Under the pieces are notes generated by a model. It had not been told where the DNA came from, searched no databases, and saw only the letters and a program-made list of their open reading frames with translations. A stretch of DNA of 64,000 nt from an uncultured Oscillospiraceae bacterium (GTDB lineage: Bacteria; Bacillota; Clostridia; Oscillospirales; Acutalibacteraceae). The stretch is from NCBI GenBank assembly GCA_905192745.1, contig CAJJLZ010000001.1, forward strand, positions 298,077 to 362,076. Direction: 5' to 3'. Positions 1 to 7,984 of the stretch are shown piece after piece; positions within the stretch are counted from its first letter, which is position 1, and every line of letters starts with the position of its first letter. Both the position numbers and the translations under genes were made by a program.

Positions 1-2
1 CG

Positions 3-1091
3 GATATCCGGCTGCCTATCGGCATCTCCTTTTTCACCTTCCAGACCCTGTCGTATGTGATCGACGTGTACCGGGACAAAAGCAGTGTGCAGGTGCGGTT
101 TTCCCGCCTGCTGCTGTATATCTCCTTCTTCCCGCAGCTGATCGCGGGGCCGATCGTCAAATACCACGATATCAAGGATCAGCTGGAAACCCGCACCCTG
201 TCCGCCGACGACATTGCGGAGGGGCTGAAGCGCTTTATTTACGGCTTGGCCAAGAAGGTGCTGCTCGCCAACGCCATGGCCTCTGTGGCCGATATGGTGT
301 TTGGGCTGCCCGGCGCGTCTCTGACCGCGTTTTCCGCCTGGACGGGCGCGGTGTGCTATATGCTTCAGATTTATTTCGATTTCAGCGGCTACAGCGATAT
401 GGCGATCGGGCTGGGACGGATGTTCGGTTTCACCTTCAAGGAAAATTTCCGGTATCCCTATGCCGCCCTCGGTATCAAAGACTTCTGGCGGCGCTGGCAC
501 ATTTCCCTTTCCACCTGGTTTAAGGAATATCTGTATATCCCTCTGGGCGGCAACCGGAAAGGAAAGGCCCGGATGTTCCTCAACCAGCTGATTGTGTTCG
601 CCGCCACCGGTCTGTGGCATGGCGCGAACGTCACCTTTCTGGTGTGGGGGCTGTTCCACGGCCTTTTCCTCACGCTGGAAAGCGGCGGCGCGATCCCGGT
701 GAAAAAAGCGTCCGGCCATGTTGTTTCCCGCTTTTTCGTGCGGGTGTATACGTTGCTGGTCGTTCTGATCGGCTTTGTGATTTTCCGGGCGGACACCATG
801 ACGCAGGCTTTCTCGTATCTCGCGGCGATGTTTACGGGCGGGCAGGGCTCCGCCGCCGATCTGGCCGGGGTGATTACCTTCCTCACGCCCTGGTTCCTCT
901 GTGTGCTGGCGGTCGCCTGCGTCACGTCGTTCCCTCTTTTCCCTGCGGCGGGGGAAAGGCTTTGCCGCAGCCGGACCGGGGCGCGCGTTTACACCGGCGT
1001 CAGCTACGCGGCGTCCCTCCTGCTGTTTGCCCTGTGTGTCCTTTCCCTCGCGGCGGACACCTATAATCCGTTTATTTATTTCCGCTTTTGA
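3..1091 (+). CDS. MBOAT family O-acyltransferase (AlgI/DltB/PatA-like), 5' end missing
   Basis: The reading frame is open from the left edge, so the start lies outside; 362 residues are visible. It begins with the MBOAT hallmark LPIGISFFTFQTLSYVID. Further on are the RRWHISLSTWFKEYLYIPLGG segment (split here as RRWHIS...YIPLGG) and a second conserved block LWHGANVTFLVWGLFHG, whose histidine (codon at 618) is the expected active-site residue. Several hydrophobic spans fit a polytopic membrane protein. The family moves acyl groups, usually acetyl, across the membrane to an extracellular polymer together with an SGNH-type partner. The next gene starts 17 bp downstream and encodes such a partner, so cell-surface polysaccharide acetylation is the likely job; the polymer cannot be inferred. 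Confidence 0.93.
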   Translation, partial: DIRLPIGISFFTFQTLSYVIDVYRDKSSVQVRFSRLLLYISFFPQLIAGPIVKYHDIKDQLETRTLSADDIAEGLKRFIYGLAKKVLLANAMASVADMVFGLPGASLTAFSAWTGAVCYMLQIYFDFSGYSDMAIGLGRMFGFTFKENFRYPYAALGIKDFWRRWHISLSTWFKEYLYIPLGGNRKGKARMFLNQLIVFAATGLWHGANVTFLVWGLFHGLFLTLESGGAIPVKKASGHVVSRFFVRVYTLLVVLIGFVIFRADTMTQAFSYLAAMFTGGQGSAADLAGVITFLTPWFLCVLAVACVTSFPLFPAAGERLCRSRTGARVYTGVSYAASLLLFALCVLSLAADTYNPFIYFRF

Positions 1092-1108
1092 TCCGGGAGG
1101 TGATGGAA

Positions 1109-2479
1109 ATGAACCGCAAAAACCGAAGCAAGCGCTTTCCCGGGCTGAAAATGCTGTATGTTGTTGTTCTGTTGGCGTTCTGCTGCCTGCCTTTGCTGCT
1201 GGTGCCGCTTGCCGGGGAAAGCGATTCGGCGGAGAAGCGGACGCTGGCCGCCTTTCCCTCTCTAATCAAGGACGGAGCGCTCAACACCGCCTTTTCTTCC
1301 GAGCTGGACGATTGGATTACCGACCATTTTGCCTTCCGCTCTCAGCTGATAACGGCCAACAACGCCCTGAAAGCGGCGGCGTTCGCTACCTCCGACGAGG
1401 ATAAGGTGATCGTCGGAACGGACGATTGGCTGTATTTCGCGGAAACGGCGGCGGATTATCTGGGACAGAACCGGCTGGAAGACGCCGATCTGGAGCGGCT
1501 GGCGGTTTCCCTCGACCTGATCGCCGAATATGTGAGCGGCCGGGGCGGGACGTTTGTCTTTGCCGTCGCTCCCAATAAGAGCACGATCGTTCCGGAGCAT
1601 ATGCCCGCGTATTACCGCCGGACCGCCGAGCCGACCAATCTGGACCGGCTGTCCGACCGCCTTGCGGACAAACGCTATTTTGCCGACCTGCGCGGCGCGC
1701 TTCGGACGGCCGAAGGGCAGACCTACCACGCCCGGGATTCCCACTGGAACAATCTTGGCGCCCGTGTCGGATACAACACGATACTGGATACCGCCGGGAA
1801 GGCGCACGAAACCTATGCCGATGCCGCGTGGGAGTGGGAACGGAACTGGGCGGGGGATCTGGATGCGATGATCTTCCCCACGCTGGGCTATCAGGACCGG
1901 CAGGCGGTCTTTGCTGTCGATTGGACTTATCGGTATACCTCCAATTTTCACAGCGAGGAGGATGTGCTGATTACCACCCGGAACGACGGGGCCGACGGTT
2001 CTCTTCTGATGTTCCGGGACTCCTTCACCAACGCGCTGCTGCCGTTTCTGGCGCAGAATTTCGGGTCGGCCAAATTTTCCCGCGCCGTGCCCTATTCCCT
2101 CGGGGAGCTGGAAACCGCCGCATATGATACCGTCGTGATCGAGATCGTGGAGCGCAATCTCCGCAATCTGCTGCAAAGCGCGCCGGTGATGCCCGCTCCC
2201 GGGCGGACGCTGACCACAGAGCCGAAGGAGGCGGAGGGGGCCGTACTCCGGACGCGGGATACCGGCGGATACCGGCACTTCTACGGCGCTGTGGGAGAGC
2301 CCGCCGATGCGGAGCATCTGTACCTGCGGCTTTCCAACGGGACGGAGGTACGGTATGTGGAAGCCTTCCCGCTTTATGAGGCGTCCCTTCTGAAGGACAG
2401 CGGCGCGGAGGGCGCCGGCTTTTCCGCGTATATCCCTCTGGAGGACTGCGAAGGCTATGAGGTAACGGTGGTTTTATAA
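1109..2479 (+). CDS. AlgJ/AlgX/DltD-like SGNH-fold protein, partner of the MBOAT acyltransferase
   Basis: 456 residues. The ATG at 1109 is chosen because GGGAGG at 1095-1100 sits 8 nt upstream; an in-frame TTG at 1088 has no site. A basic N-terminus is followed by one signal-anchor-like hydrophobic span (about residues 12-32). The extracytoplasmic part holds GTDDWLYFAE, VAPNKSTIVPEHMP, DSHWNNLGA and RDSFTNALL, the motif order of AlgX/AlgJ-type acetyltransferase partners, with Ser of RDSF and Asp/His of DSHW as expected catalytic residues. Such proteins receive the acyl group from the MBOAT channel and pass it to an exopolymer. The C-terminal ~110 residues look like a separate beta-rich domain, possibly carbohydrate-binding (inference). 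It forms an operon with the preceding gene. Confidence 0.88.
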   Translation: MNRKNRSKRFPGLKMLYVVVLLAFCCLPLLLVPLAGESDSAEKRTLAAFPSLIKDGALNTAFSSELDDWITDHFAFRSQLITANNALKAAAFATSDEDKVIVGTDDWLYFAETAADYLGQNRLEDADLERLAVSLDLIAEYVSGRGGTFVFAVAPNKSTIVPEHMPAYYRRTAEPTNLDRLSDRLADKRYFADLRGALRTAEGQTYHARDSHWNNLGARVGYNTILDTAGKAHETYADAAWEWERNWAGDLDAMIFPTLGYQDRQAVFAVDWTYRYTSNFHSEEDVLITTRNDGADGSLLMFRDSFTNALLPFLAQNFGSAKFSRAVPYSLGELETAAYDTVVIEIVERNLRNLLQSAPVMPAPGRTLTTEPKEAEGAVLRTRDTGGYRHFYGAVGEPADAEHLYLRLSNGTEVRYVEAFPLYEASLLKDSGAEGAGFSAYIPLEDCEGYEVTVVL

Positions 2480-2516
2480 CGTTGACCTATACTTGATTCG
2501 AAAAAGGAGACTGTTT

Positions 2517-3008
2517 ATGAAAGCAATGAAAAAATTCGCCATGGTTTTGGCCGCACTGGTACTGCTGGCCGGTCTGTCCGCCTGCGGAAAATCGGAGAAG
2601 GAAGGCAAGATCGCCTCTCAGGTGACGGTCGGCGGGGCAACGCTGGCGCTCGGCGCCGAATTTACCGCCGAAACGCAGGACAAGCTGGGCGAGCCGACCG
2701 ACGTTGTTCAGGCCCCGAGCTGTCACTACGACGGTTCCGACAGCATCTATTATTACGACGGCTTCACCGTCTACACCTATATGGATCAGGAAAAATCCAT
2801 TATCTACAGCGTTGAACTGAAGGGCGCGTCCCTCGCCACGCCGGAAGGCGCGAAAACCGGTATGAAGCTGGACGAGGTGAAGGCGCTTTACGGGGACGGT
2901 TACGAGGAAGTCACCTCCGGCATTTCCTACGCGCTGGGGGACGGCATGAAGCTGAATTTCCGCACGGCGGACAACGCGGTCACTCTGATCGAATATTATA
3001 AGGAATAA
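2517..3008 (+). CDS. Small secreted lipoprotein of unknown function
   Basis: 163 residues; ATG at 2517 with AAAAGGAG about 9 nt upstream. The N-terminus is a lipoprotein signal peptide: basic MKAMKK, hydrophobic core, lipobox LSAC with the lipidated Cys near residue 23. After a Lys/Glu-rich linker there are two similar halves: one with LGEPTDVVQAPSCHYDG and one with TGMKLDEVKALYGDGYEE. That pattern resembles the BLIP/SmpA-type repeat found in many Gram-positive lipoproteins (inference). It lies 37 bp after the acyltransferase operon and before a strong terminator, so it may be the last gene of that transcript. No specific function can be assigned. Confidence 0.8.
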   Translation: MKAMKKFAMVLAALVLLAGLSACGKSEKEGKIASQVTVGGATLALGAEFTAETQDKLGEPTDVVQAPSCHYDGSDSIYYYDGFTVYTYMDQEKSIIYSVELKGASLATPEGAKTGMKLDEVKALYGDGYEEVTSGISYALGDGMKLNFRTADNAVTLIEYYKE

Positions 3009-3018
3009 GCGGCTCGAT

Positions 3019-3070
3019 AGTCTGAAAAAGGGAAGGCCACGCACAGGCGTGGCCTTCCCTTTTTCAGACT
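3019..3070. terminator. Bidirectional intrinsic terminator, 24-bp perfect stem
   Basis: A perfect 24-bp inverted repeat (3019-3042 and 3047-3070) with a 4-nt ACAG loop. A-rich and T-rich tracts within the arms give a U tract in either direction. It separates the plus-strand lipoprotein gene from the minus-strand MerR gene, whose stop codon directly abuts it. Confidence 0.93.
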
Positions 3071-3505
3071 TTACCGCTCCGGAGAACCATCGCCGGAGCA
3101 ACCGGCGTCCCGGTCCGGTGAAGCGTCCGGCACCTCCCATGACAAAACCCCGGTTTTTACGGCGGTTTCATACCGGGAGATCTTATAGTTGAGCCGGTCG
3201 AGCATGGCGTCCACCGACCGGCGCTGTTCTCTAAGCCGTTCCCGCTGTTCGATCAGAAGCCGAAGCCGGCCGGCGAAGGTTTCGTCCCCCTGCATGGTCA
3301 GCTTAACATAGTCGATCATAACCTCGACCGGCAGACCGGCGCTGCGCATGCATTTCGCCAGCTCCACCCAGCCGCAGTCCGCCTCGGTATAATCCCGCAG
3401 CCCGCTTGGTGTGCGGTGGACGGGCGGAATCATTCCCACCCGTTCGTAATAACGCAGGGTATCCGGCGTGATATCGTATTTTTTACTCACTTCGGCAATC
3501 GTCAT
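3071..3505 (-). CDS. MerR family transcriptional regulator
   Basis: 144 residues. The start is supported by GGAGG 9 nt upstream. N-terminal winged helix-turn-helix: MTIAEVSKKYDITPDTLRYY is the recognition helix region, followed by ERVGMIPPVHRTPSGLRDYTE. Residues 75-120 form the long dimerisation helix with many Arg/Gln/Glu. The C-terminal tail is short and has one Cys, without the paired cysteines of metal-sensing members, so it belongs with the AdhR/YyaN/BmrR-like regulators of stress or aldehyde response. The upstream promoter has the 19-bp spacer typical of MerR control, which suggests autoregulation. No obvious target gene lies next to it on the same strand. Confidence 0.92.
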   Translation of the reverse strand: MTIAEVSKKYDITPDTLRYYERVGMIPPVHRTPSGLRDYTEADCGWVELAKCMRSAGLPVEVMIDYVKLTMQGDETFAGRLRLLIEQRERLREQRRSVDAMLDRLNYKISRYETAVKTGVLSWEVPDASPDRDAGCSGDGSPER

Positions 3506-3637
3506 GCCCGGTCGCCTCCTGCTGCTCTTTTATCGAGCGGATAGAATGGATAACGGAAAACCGGAAAGGAAAATTTCCGTGACCGGCCGCCGCCGGACGA
3601 AAAGGCGGCCGGAATGTCAAAAGCCGTTTCCTTTCTT

Positions 3638-3668
3638 ATCATAAACCATAAAGTTCACTCCAAGTCAA
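3638..3668 (-). promoter_or_regulatory. MerR-type promoter with 19-bp spacer
   Basis: On the minus strand: -35 TTGACT (3663-3668), 19-nt spacer, -10 TATGAT (3638-3643). The overlong spacer is the signature of promoters activated by DNA distortion by MerR proteins. It contains CTTGGAGTGAACTTTATG, an imperfect dyad with CTTGGAGT as the better half-site. It points at the MerR gene about 130 bp downstream. Confidence 0.75.
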
Positions 3669-3700
3669 TACTTTTTTTAACCGTCCGGAAAAAACCAGAG

Positions 3701-3733
3701 AAAAACAGGTCCTCCGGCAATGACGGAGATCCT
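3701..3733 (-). terminator. Intrinsic terminator downstream of the EAL remnant
   Basis: On the minus strand a 10-bp stem with one mismatch (arms within 3707-3733, 7-nt loop) is followed by GTTTTT. It lies just after the stop codon of the EAL-domain remnant, so the whole 3' end of that former gene seems to be preserved. Confidence 0.65.
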
Positions 3734-3744
3734 GCCGGATTCGG

Positions 3745-3897
3745 TTATAGGGTTTCTCCCGCGTCCAGAAGCGATTCGAACTCTTCGAGCGGCAGAGGGG
3801 GAGAAAAGACGTACCCCTGTACCGCGTCGCAGCCGATTTCACGCAGGAAGCAAACCGGCGGCTCCTGCTCCACCCCTTTCGATAGTCCGGGTATGAA
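3745..3897 (-). pseudogene. Remnant of an EAL-domain (c-di-GMP phosphodiesterase) gene, C-terminal end only
   Basis: On the minus strand, ending at the stop codon at 3745, the frame encodes GVEQEPPVCFLREIGCDAVQ followed by GYVFSPPLPLEEFESLL. This matches the end of EAL domains: the (A/S)EGVE motif, then LxxxGCDxxQGYxFSxPLPxxEFExLL. Upstream in this frame there is no EAL, DDFG or other catalytic motif, only the AT-rich cysK promoter region. About 50 of some 240 residues survive. It is therefore a 5'-truncated pseudogene with no start or promoter of its own; the break point lies near 3897, next to the cysK promoter. Confidence 0.75.
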
Positions 3898-3905
3898 AAA
3901 AACAC

Positions 3906-3934
3906 TTGACAAAGAGAAAAGAGGGGCGTATAGT
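3906..3934 (+). promoter_or_regulatory. Sigma-A type promoter of cysK
   Basis: -35 TTGACA (3906-3911), 17-nt spacer, -10 TATAGT (3929-3934). The transcript would start near 3941, about 60 nt before the cysK ATG. The AT-rich stretch 3938-3965 (ATATTAAACATCTAGGAATA) overlaps the start region and could hold a CymR/Rrf2-type cysteine-responsive operator; that is only a guess from composition. Confidence 0.85.
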
Positions 3935-4001
3935 GTAATCATATTAAACATCTAGGAATACTATGAAATTAACCTGTATTTATGAAAAGGAGACGATTTG
4001 T

Positions 4002-4931
4002 ATGGCTCGCATTGCCAAAAGTCTGACGGAACTCATTGGAAACACTCCGTTGCTAGAACTCACCAATTATGAGCGCCGCCATGAACTGAAAGCGATGGTA
4101 CTCGTTAAGGTGGAGTCGTTTAATCCGGCCGGCAGCGTCAAGGACCGCATCGCAAAAGCGATGGTGGAGGACGCGGAGGCCCGGGGACTGCTGAAGCCGG
4201 GGTCGGTGATTATCGAGCCGACCAGCGGCAATACCGGCATCGGACTGGCCTCGGTGGCGGCCGCCCGGGGCTACCGCATTATCCTCACCATGCCGGAGAC
4301 GATGAGCGTCGAGCGCCGCAGCCTGCTGAAGGCCTACGGGGCGGAGCTGGTGCTCACCGACGGGGCAAAGGGGATGAAGGGCGCGATTGCCCGGGCAGAG
4401 GAGCTGGCCGCGGAGATTCCGGATTCCTTTATCCCCGGCCAGTTTGTGAACCCGGCCAATCCGGCTGTTCACCGGGCGACTACCGGCCCGGAAATTTGGA
4501 AGGATACCGACGGCAAGGTGGATATTTTTGTGGCTGGCGTCGGCACCGGCGGCACCCTCACCGGCGTGGGGGAGTATCTCAAGCAGCAGAATCCCGCCGT
4601 CCGGGTGGTGGCGGTGGAACCGAAGGACTCCCCCGTCCTGTCCGAAGGAAAGAGCGGGCCGCATAAGATTCAAGGTATCGGCGCCGGCTTCGTGCCGGAG
4701 GTGCTGAACACCGGCGTTTATGACGAGGTGATTACGGTGCGCAGTGAGGAGGCGTTCGCCGCCGGCCGGGAGCTGGCGCGCGCAGAGGGGCTGTTGGCGG
4801 GCATTTCCTCCGGCGCGGCGCTGTGGGCGGCCACGCAGCTGGCAAAGCGGCCGGAAAACGAAGGCAAGACCATCGTGGCGCTGCTCCCCGACACGGGCGA
4901 CCGGTATCTGTCCACTCCCTTGTTTGAATAA
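4002..4931 (+). CDS. cysK: Cysteine synthase (O-acetylserine sulfhydrylase)
   Basis: 309 residues, the usual CysK length; ATG at 4002 with AAAAGGAG upstream. PLP enzyme of fold type II that makes L-cysteine and acetate from O-acetyl-L-serine and sulfide in the cytosol. Lys47 in NPAGSVKDR is the PLP Schiff-base lysine; PTSGNTGIGLA is the substrate-binding loop; GTGGTLTGVGEYL binds the PLP phosphate; KIQGIGAGFVPEVLN closes the active site. It has no C-terminal CBS domain, so this is not cystathionine beta-synthase. It is a single-gene transcript with its own promoter and a strong terminator. Confidence 0.96.
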   Translation: MARIAKSLTELIGNTPLLELTNYERRHELKAMVLVKVESFNPAGSVKDRIAKAMVEDAEARGLLKPGSVIIEPTSGNTGIGLASVAAARGYRIILTMPETMSVERRSLLKAYGAELVLTDGAKGMKGAIARAEELAAEIPDSFIPGQFVNPANPAVHRATTGPEIWKDTDGKVDIFVAGVGTGGTLTGVGEYLKQQNPAVRVVAVEPKDSPVLSEGKSGPHKIQGIGAGFVPEVLNTGVYDEVITVRSEEAFAAGRELARAEGLLAGISSGAALWAATQLAKRPENEGKTIVALLPDTGDRYLSTPLFE

Positions 4932-4936
4932 GCGAA

Positions 4937-4990
4937 AATAGATTACAAAGGGCCTGCTCCCAATATGGAGCAGGCCCTTTGTAATCTATT
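4937..4990. terminator. Intrinsic terminator of cysK, 24-bp perfect stem
   Basis: Perfect 24-bp inverted repeat (4937-4960 and 4967-4990), loop CAATAT. The 3' arm ends in TCTATT and is followed by TTCC. It sits 5 bp after the cysK stop. Confidence 0.9.
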
Positions 4991-5014
4991 TTCCGGATTG
5001 CTCTTGAAAAAATA

Positions 5015-5032
5015 AGACTACTGTGATAGTCT
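5015..5032. promoter_or_regulatory. Probable BlaI-type operator upstream of the BlaI/M56 operon
   Basis: The dyad AGACTA-CTGTGA-TAGTCT (5015-5032) resembles the GACTA/TAGTC half-sites of BlaI/MecI operators. A further AGTCT half-site lies at 5045-5049, and a TATACT hexamer (5032-5037) that could be a -10 adjoins the dyad. Autorepression of the operon is the expected role. Confidence 0.6.
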
Positions 5033-5068
5033 ATACTATAGAAATAGTCTTATGGAGGATTATCCGGG

Positions 5069-5425
5069 ATGAAACAGAAGCTTTTTGACAGCGAGATCAA
5101 GGTAATGGAGTTGCTTTGGGAACACGAACCGGTGAGCGCGAAGGAGCTTGCCCTGTTGGCCGGGGAGCGGATCGGGTGGAACAAGAACACCACCTATACC
5201 GTGATAAAGAAGCTCGAAGCGAAAGGCGTGATCCGCCGGGAGGAACCGGGCTTTATCTGCACCTCCCTCCTTTCCCGGGAGGAGGTGCGGCGTGCGGAAA
5301 CGCAGAGTCTGGCAGACAAACTGTTTGGAGGCTCCAAAAAAGCGCTGTTTTCGTCTCTGCTGGAGGATGAAAAGCTTTCGGACGACGACATCGCGGCGCT
5401 GCGGAAGATGATTGAAAAGAGGTGA
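5069..5425 (+). CDS. BlaI/MecI/CopY family repressor
   Basis: 118 residues; ATG at 5069 after TGGAGG. Winged helix DNA-binding domain at residues 5-75: FDSEIKVMELLWEHEPVSAK, then NKNTTYTVIKKLEAKGVI (recognition helix) and a beta-wing RREEPGFICTSLLS. C-terminal dimerisation helices follow (LADKLFGGSKKALFSSLLED). In this family an M56 membrane peptidase cleaves the repressor in response to a signal. The M56 gene follows after 5 bp, so this is a two-gene signalling unit. The cleavage site usually lies between the two domains; I cannot place it exactly. Confidence 0.94.
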   Translation: MKQKLFDSEIKVMELLWEHEPVSAKELALLAGERIGWNKNTTYTVIKKLEAKGVIRREEPGFICTSLLSREEVRRAETQSLADKLFGGSKKALFSSLLEDEKLSDDDIAALRKMIEKR

Positions 5426-5430
5426 ACGCC

Positions 5431-6366
5431 ATGCTCGGCGTATTCGGCGAAATTTTCTATTGGGTTTTCAATATGAGTATCGCCGCTTCGATCGCGGGGC
5501 TCGTCGTTCTGCTGATCGGCCGGATCCGGCGGCTGCCCCGCCGGATCGCCCGGGCGCTCTGGATTGTTCCCTTCCTGCGGATGTGGCTGCCGGTGGGGCT
5601 GGGGAGCCGGTACAGCCTGATGTCGCTGCTCTCCCGCTTCACGCCCCTCTCCGCTAAAGCGGTCGTCATTTACGAGGGCGCGGAATCCTTCACCATGATG
5701 AACAGCCTTTTGACGGCGGATAACTATTTTCCCATCGTCTATAAATCCGACCGGATGCAAAGCCTGTTTTCCATTGCCGCCCTGATCTGGCTTGTCCTCG
5801 CCGCCGCCCTGCTGCTCACGTTCTTTATCCTGTATTTCAGCACGACAGGCGAGCTGCGGGACGCCGCTCACTGGAAAGAAAACGTTTATCTTTCGGATAA
5901 AATCGCTTCCCCCGCCGTATACGGGATTTTCCGCCCGCGGATTCTTTTGCCGGCGGCGCTCGCGGAGAAGGATGTGACTTGGATTCTCGCGCATGAAAAG
6001 GCGCATATCCGCCGCGGCGATAACCTGTGGCGGATGCTCGCCTTCATCACGGCCGCAGTTTATTGGTTTCATCCGCTTTCGTGGCTCTTTCTGAAGCGGT
6101 TCCTCACCGAGACGGAGCTGGCCTGCGACGAGTGCGTATTGGCCCGGTGCGGCGAAAGCGAAAAGAAGGCTTACGCGGCGGCTCTTGTGGACGCGGCGGC
6201 GGACGGGAAGGCGAAAAGCGCCTTCGCTTCCGCGTTCGGCGGGGCCAAGATCCGGGTACGGATCGACCGGATTCTGTCTTATAAAAAGCTGTCGCTGGTT
6301 TCCTCCGGCTGTTTTGCCGCGCTGGCCGTTGCCGCCGCCGCCGTACTGCTCACCAACGTGCAGTAG
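5431..6366 (+). CDS. M56 family membrane metallopeptidase (BlaR1/MecR1-like), sensor domain absent
   Basis: 311 residues; ATG at 5431 (9 nt after AGAGG) preferred over GTG 5422. Hydrophobic spans lie at about residues 8-35, 40-60 and 110-135. The cytoplasmic zinc-protease motif HEKAH is at residues 188-192, with the third ligand in ELACDECVL. A last hydrophobic segment ends the protein at LLTNVQ. BlaR1 and MecR1 are near 580-600 residues because a penicillin-binding sensor domain follows this segment; here it is missing. The peptidase would cleave the BlaI protein encoded just upstream, with the signal perhaps sensed by the next gene product (inference). Confidence 0.9.
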   Translation: MLGVFGEIFYWVFNMSIAASIAGLVVLLIGRIRRLPRRIARALWIVPFLRMWLPVGLGSRYSLMSLLSRFTPLSAKAVVIYEGAESFTMMNSLLTADNYFPIVYKSDRMQSLFSIAALIWLVLAAALLLTFFILYFSTTGELRDAAHWKENVYLSDKIASPAVYGIFRPRILLPAALAEKDVTWILAHEKAHIRRGDNLWRMLAFITAAVYWFHPLSWLFLKRFLTETELACDECVLARCGESEKKAYAAALVDAAADGKAKSAFASAFGGAKIRVRIDRILSYKKLSLVSSGCFAALAVAAAAVLLTNVQ

Positions 6367-6446
6367 GCATACCCATTCCGGAAACGGCGCGAAATACAAC
6401 CGTAAGCATTTGTACTGAGACCGTAAGCGACAGAATGGAGGTTCGT

Positions 6447-7847
6447 ATGAAAAGCAGGAATACGCCGCAGAATTATTATCGGTTCTACCTGTTCTCCGTC
6501 GTCGGCACGCTTCTGGCTTCCGCCTATCCTCTGTACATGGGTGCGAAGGTGGTGGTCGATATGCTCCGAAACGGAACGGTGAATGCGGAGGATTATCCGA
6601 AATACGTTATTCCATACACGCCGATCAGCTTGGCGATTCTTCTCGGAGTAACCCTGATGCCGCTGTTGATCCGCTGTGCCGGGCGCTTTGCGCTGCCGTC
6701 GGCGTCCGCGCTCTCCGTCGGTGTGTTTTTCCTGACGGAGCTGCTGCTTGAAAACGCGGTGGTCGTGACCGAATCCGGCTGGTCGTCGCTGGAAGGCTGG
6801 CAGATGTTCAGCTGTTATATCCCACCGGATCTTTTTGTAACCCGTACATGGACCCCGGTGAATGTGCTGATCGGCGATTACAGCCCGATGTTCAAGCTGC
6901 ATTTTTATCTGATCGCCCTGGTGTTGATCCTTGCGTTTTTAAACGTGTTTTATGGCTTCGCCCGGATGATCCGGGAGGGGGACCGCCGCCGTCTCCGGCC
7001 GCTGCTTTTGCAGGCGGTGTCCGCCGTTGTTTTTCTGGGGCTGTGTATTTTCGCCTGCTTTACCGCTTTTTTCCGGGACGGAGAGCTGACCGTGTCGTTG
7101 GTTTCCGCCGTTCTGATGATGGTGTTCTTTGCGGTGCTCGGCGTGACGGTGGGGCTGTATTTCGGATCCTTCTTCTTCGGGAAGAAGCGGGGACTCTCGG
7201 TTTGGCTTCCGTCGGCGGTTTCTTCGGTGGTTGTACTGGCGATGTATATCGGGGAAATGTTTCTGCTCAGCGGCCATCTGTACCGCTTTGGCACCGGCTT
7301 CTTTTTCAGGGGGCTGGGTCCCCTTGTTCTCGCCCCGGCCGATCTGGCCGTTATTCTGCTATCCGGCGGCGTCTGTGCGCTGCTCCTGATGGCGGCGGGG
7401 AAAAAAGACGGGGAAAAGACAAAACCGGCTTTCTGGATTACCGCCGCCGCCGTGACGGCCGGGGTTATCGTAACGGCGGCGTGGCTGCCGGCAGGACAAA
7501 ACCGGGTAATCGACGATGCGGAACGGCTGAATATGGTGTATTCCTACGCCGATTCCGTTGATCCGGTGAACCCGACGATTTGCCTGTCCGCGGATAACAA
7601 CGCGTTCCAGTTTACCTATTCCGCTTTCAGCAGTTATATCGCCGTGGGCAAATACACCCTGTCGGACACAACGCTGACCCTGACAACGGACGACGGCCTT
7701 CATAATCAGTATGTTTTCACGGTGGAGGACGACGGCGCTTATCGGTTCGATGCCGAGCGGTCGTCCCCCATTCCGTCCTATGCGTATTCCGCGGGCGCGG
7801 AGGCGCAGTCGCCTGTTCCGGATGGGGCCCGGTTTACCAGCGGGTAA
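6447..7847 (+). CDS. Polytopic membrane protein with C-terminal extracytoplasmic domain, unknown function
   Basis: 466 residues. ATG 6447 is chosen because GGAGG precedes it by 5 nt. About eight to nine hydrophobic spans fill residues 12-350. The remaining ~110 residues are a soluble beta-rich domain (FQFTYSAFSSYIAVGKYTLS, then TLTLTTDDGLHNQYVF and FDAERSSPIPSY). I recall similar segments at the ends of clostridial M56 peptidases, so this may be a displaced sensor for the BlaI/M56 pair 80 bp upstream. That link is inference; no enzyme motif is visible. Confidence 0.78.
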   Translation: MKSRNTPQNYYRFYLFSVVGTLLASAYPLYMGAKVVVDMLRNGTVNAEDYPKYVIPYTPISLAILLGVTLMPLLIRCAGRFALPSASALSVGVFFLTELLLENAVVVTESGWSSLEGWQMFSCYIPPDLFVTRTWTPVNVLIGDYSPMFKLHFYLIALVLILAFLNVFYGFARMIREGDRRRLRPLLLQAVSAVVFLGLCIFACFTAFFRDGELTVSLVSAVLMMVFFAVLGVTVGLYFGSFFFGKKRGLSVWLPSAVSSVVVLAMYIGEMFLLSGHLYRFGTGFFFRGLGPLVLAPADLAVILLSGGVCALLLMAAGKKDGEKTKPAFWITAAAVTAGVIVTAAWLPAGQNRVIDDAERLNMVYSYADSVDPVNPTICLSADNNAFQFTYSAFSSYIAVGKYTLSDTTLTLTTDDGLHNQYVFTVEDDGAYRFDAERSSPIPSYAYSAGAEAQSPVPDGARFTSG

Positions 7848-7904
7848 ACGGAAAAACAGGCGGAGATATCGGCTTACCTGCGGCTTTTCCAGTGAATGGA
7901 CTAT

Positions 7905-7953
7905 AAAAAACAGGCAGACCCCGCTCCGGTTCGCCGGGCGGGGTCTGCCTGTT
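7905..7953 (-). terminator. Intrinsic terminator (folD transcript, probably also the plus-strand operon)
   Basis: A 16-bp perfect stem (7909-7924 and 7938-7953), GC-rich with a 13-nt loop. On the minus strand it is followed by TTTTTT, the better U tract; on the plus strand only TTT follows. It lies between convergent genes. Confidence 0.85.
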
Positions 7954-7984
7954 TCCGCACGCTGCGCTTCATTCGGGATTCGTA

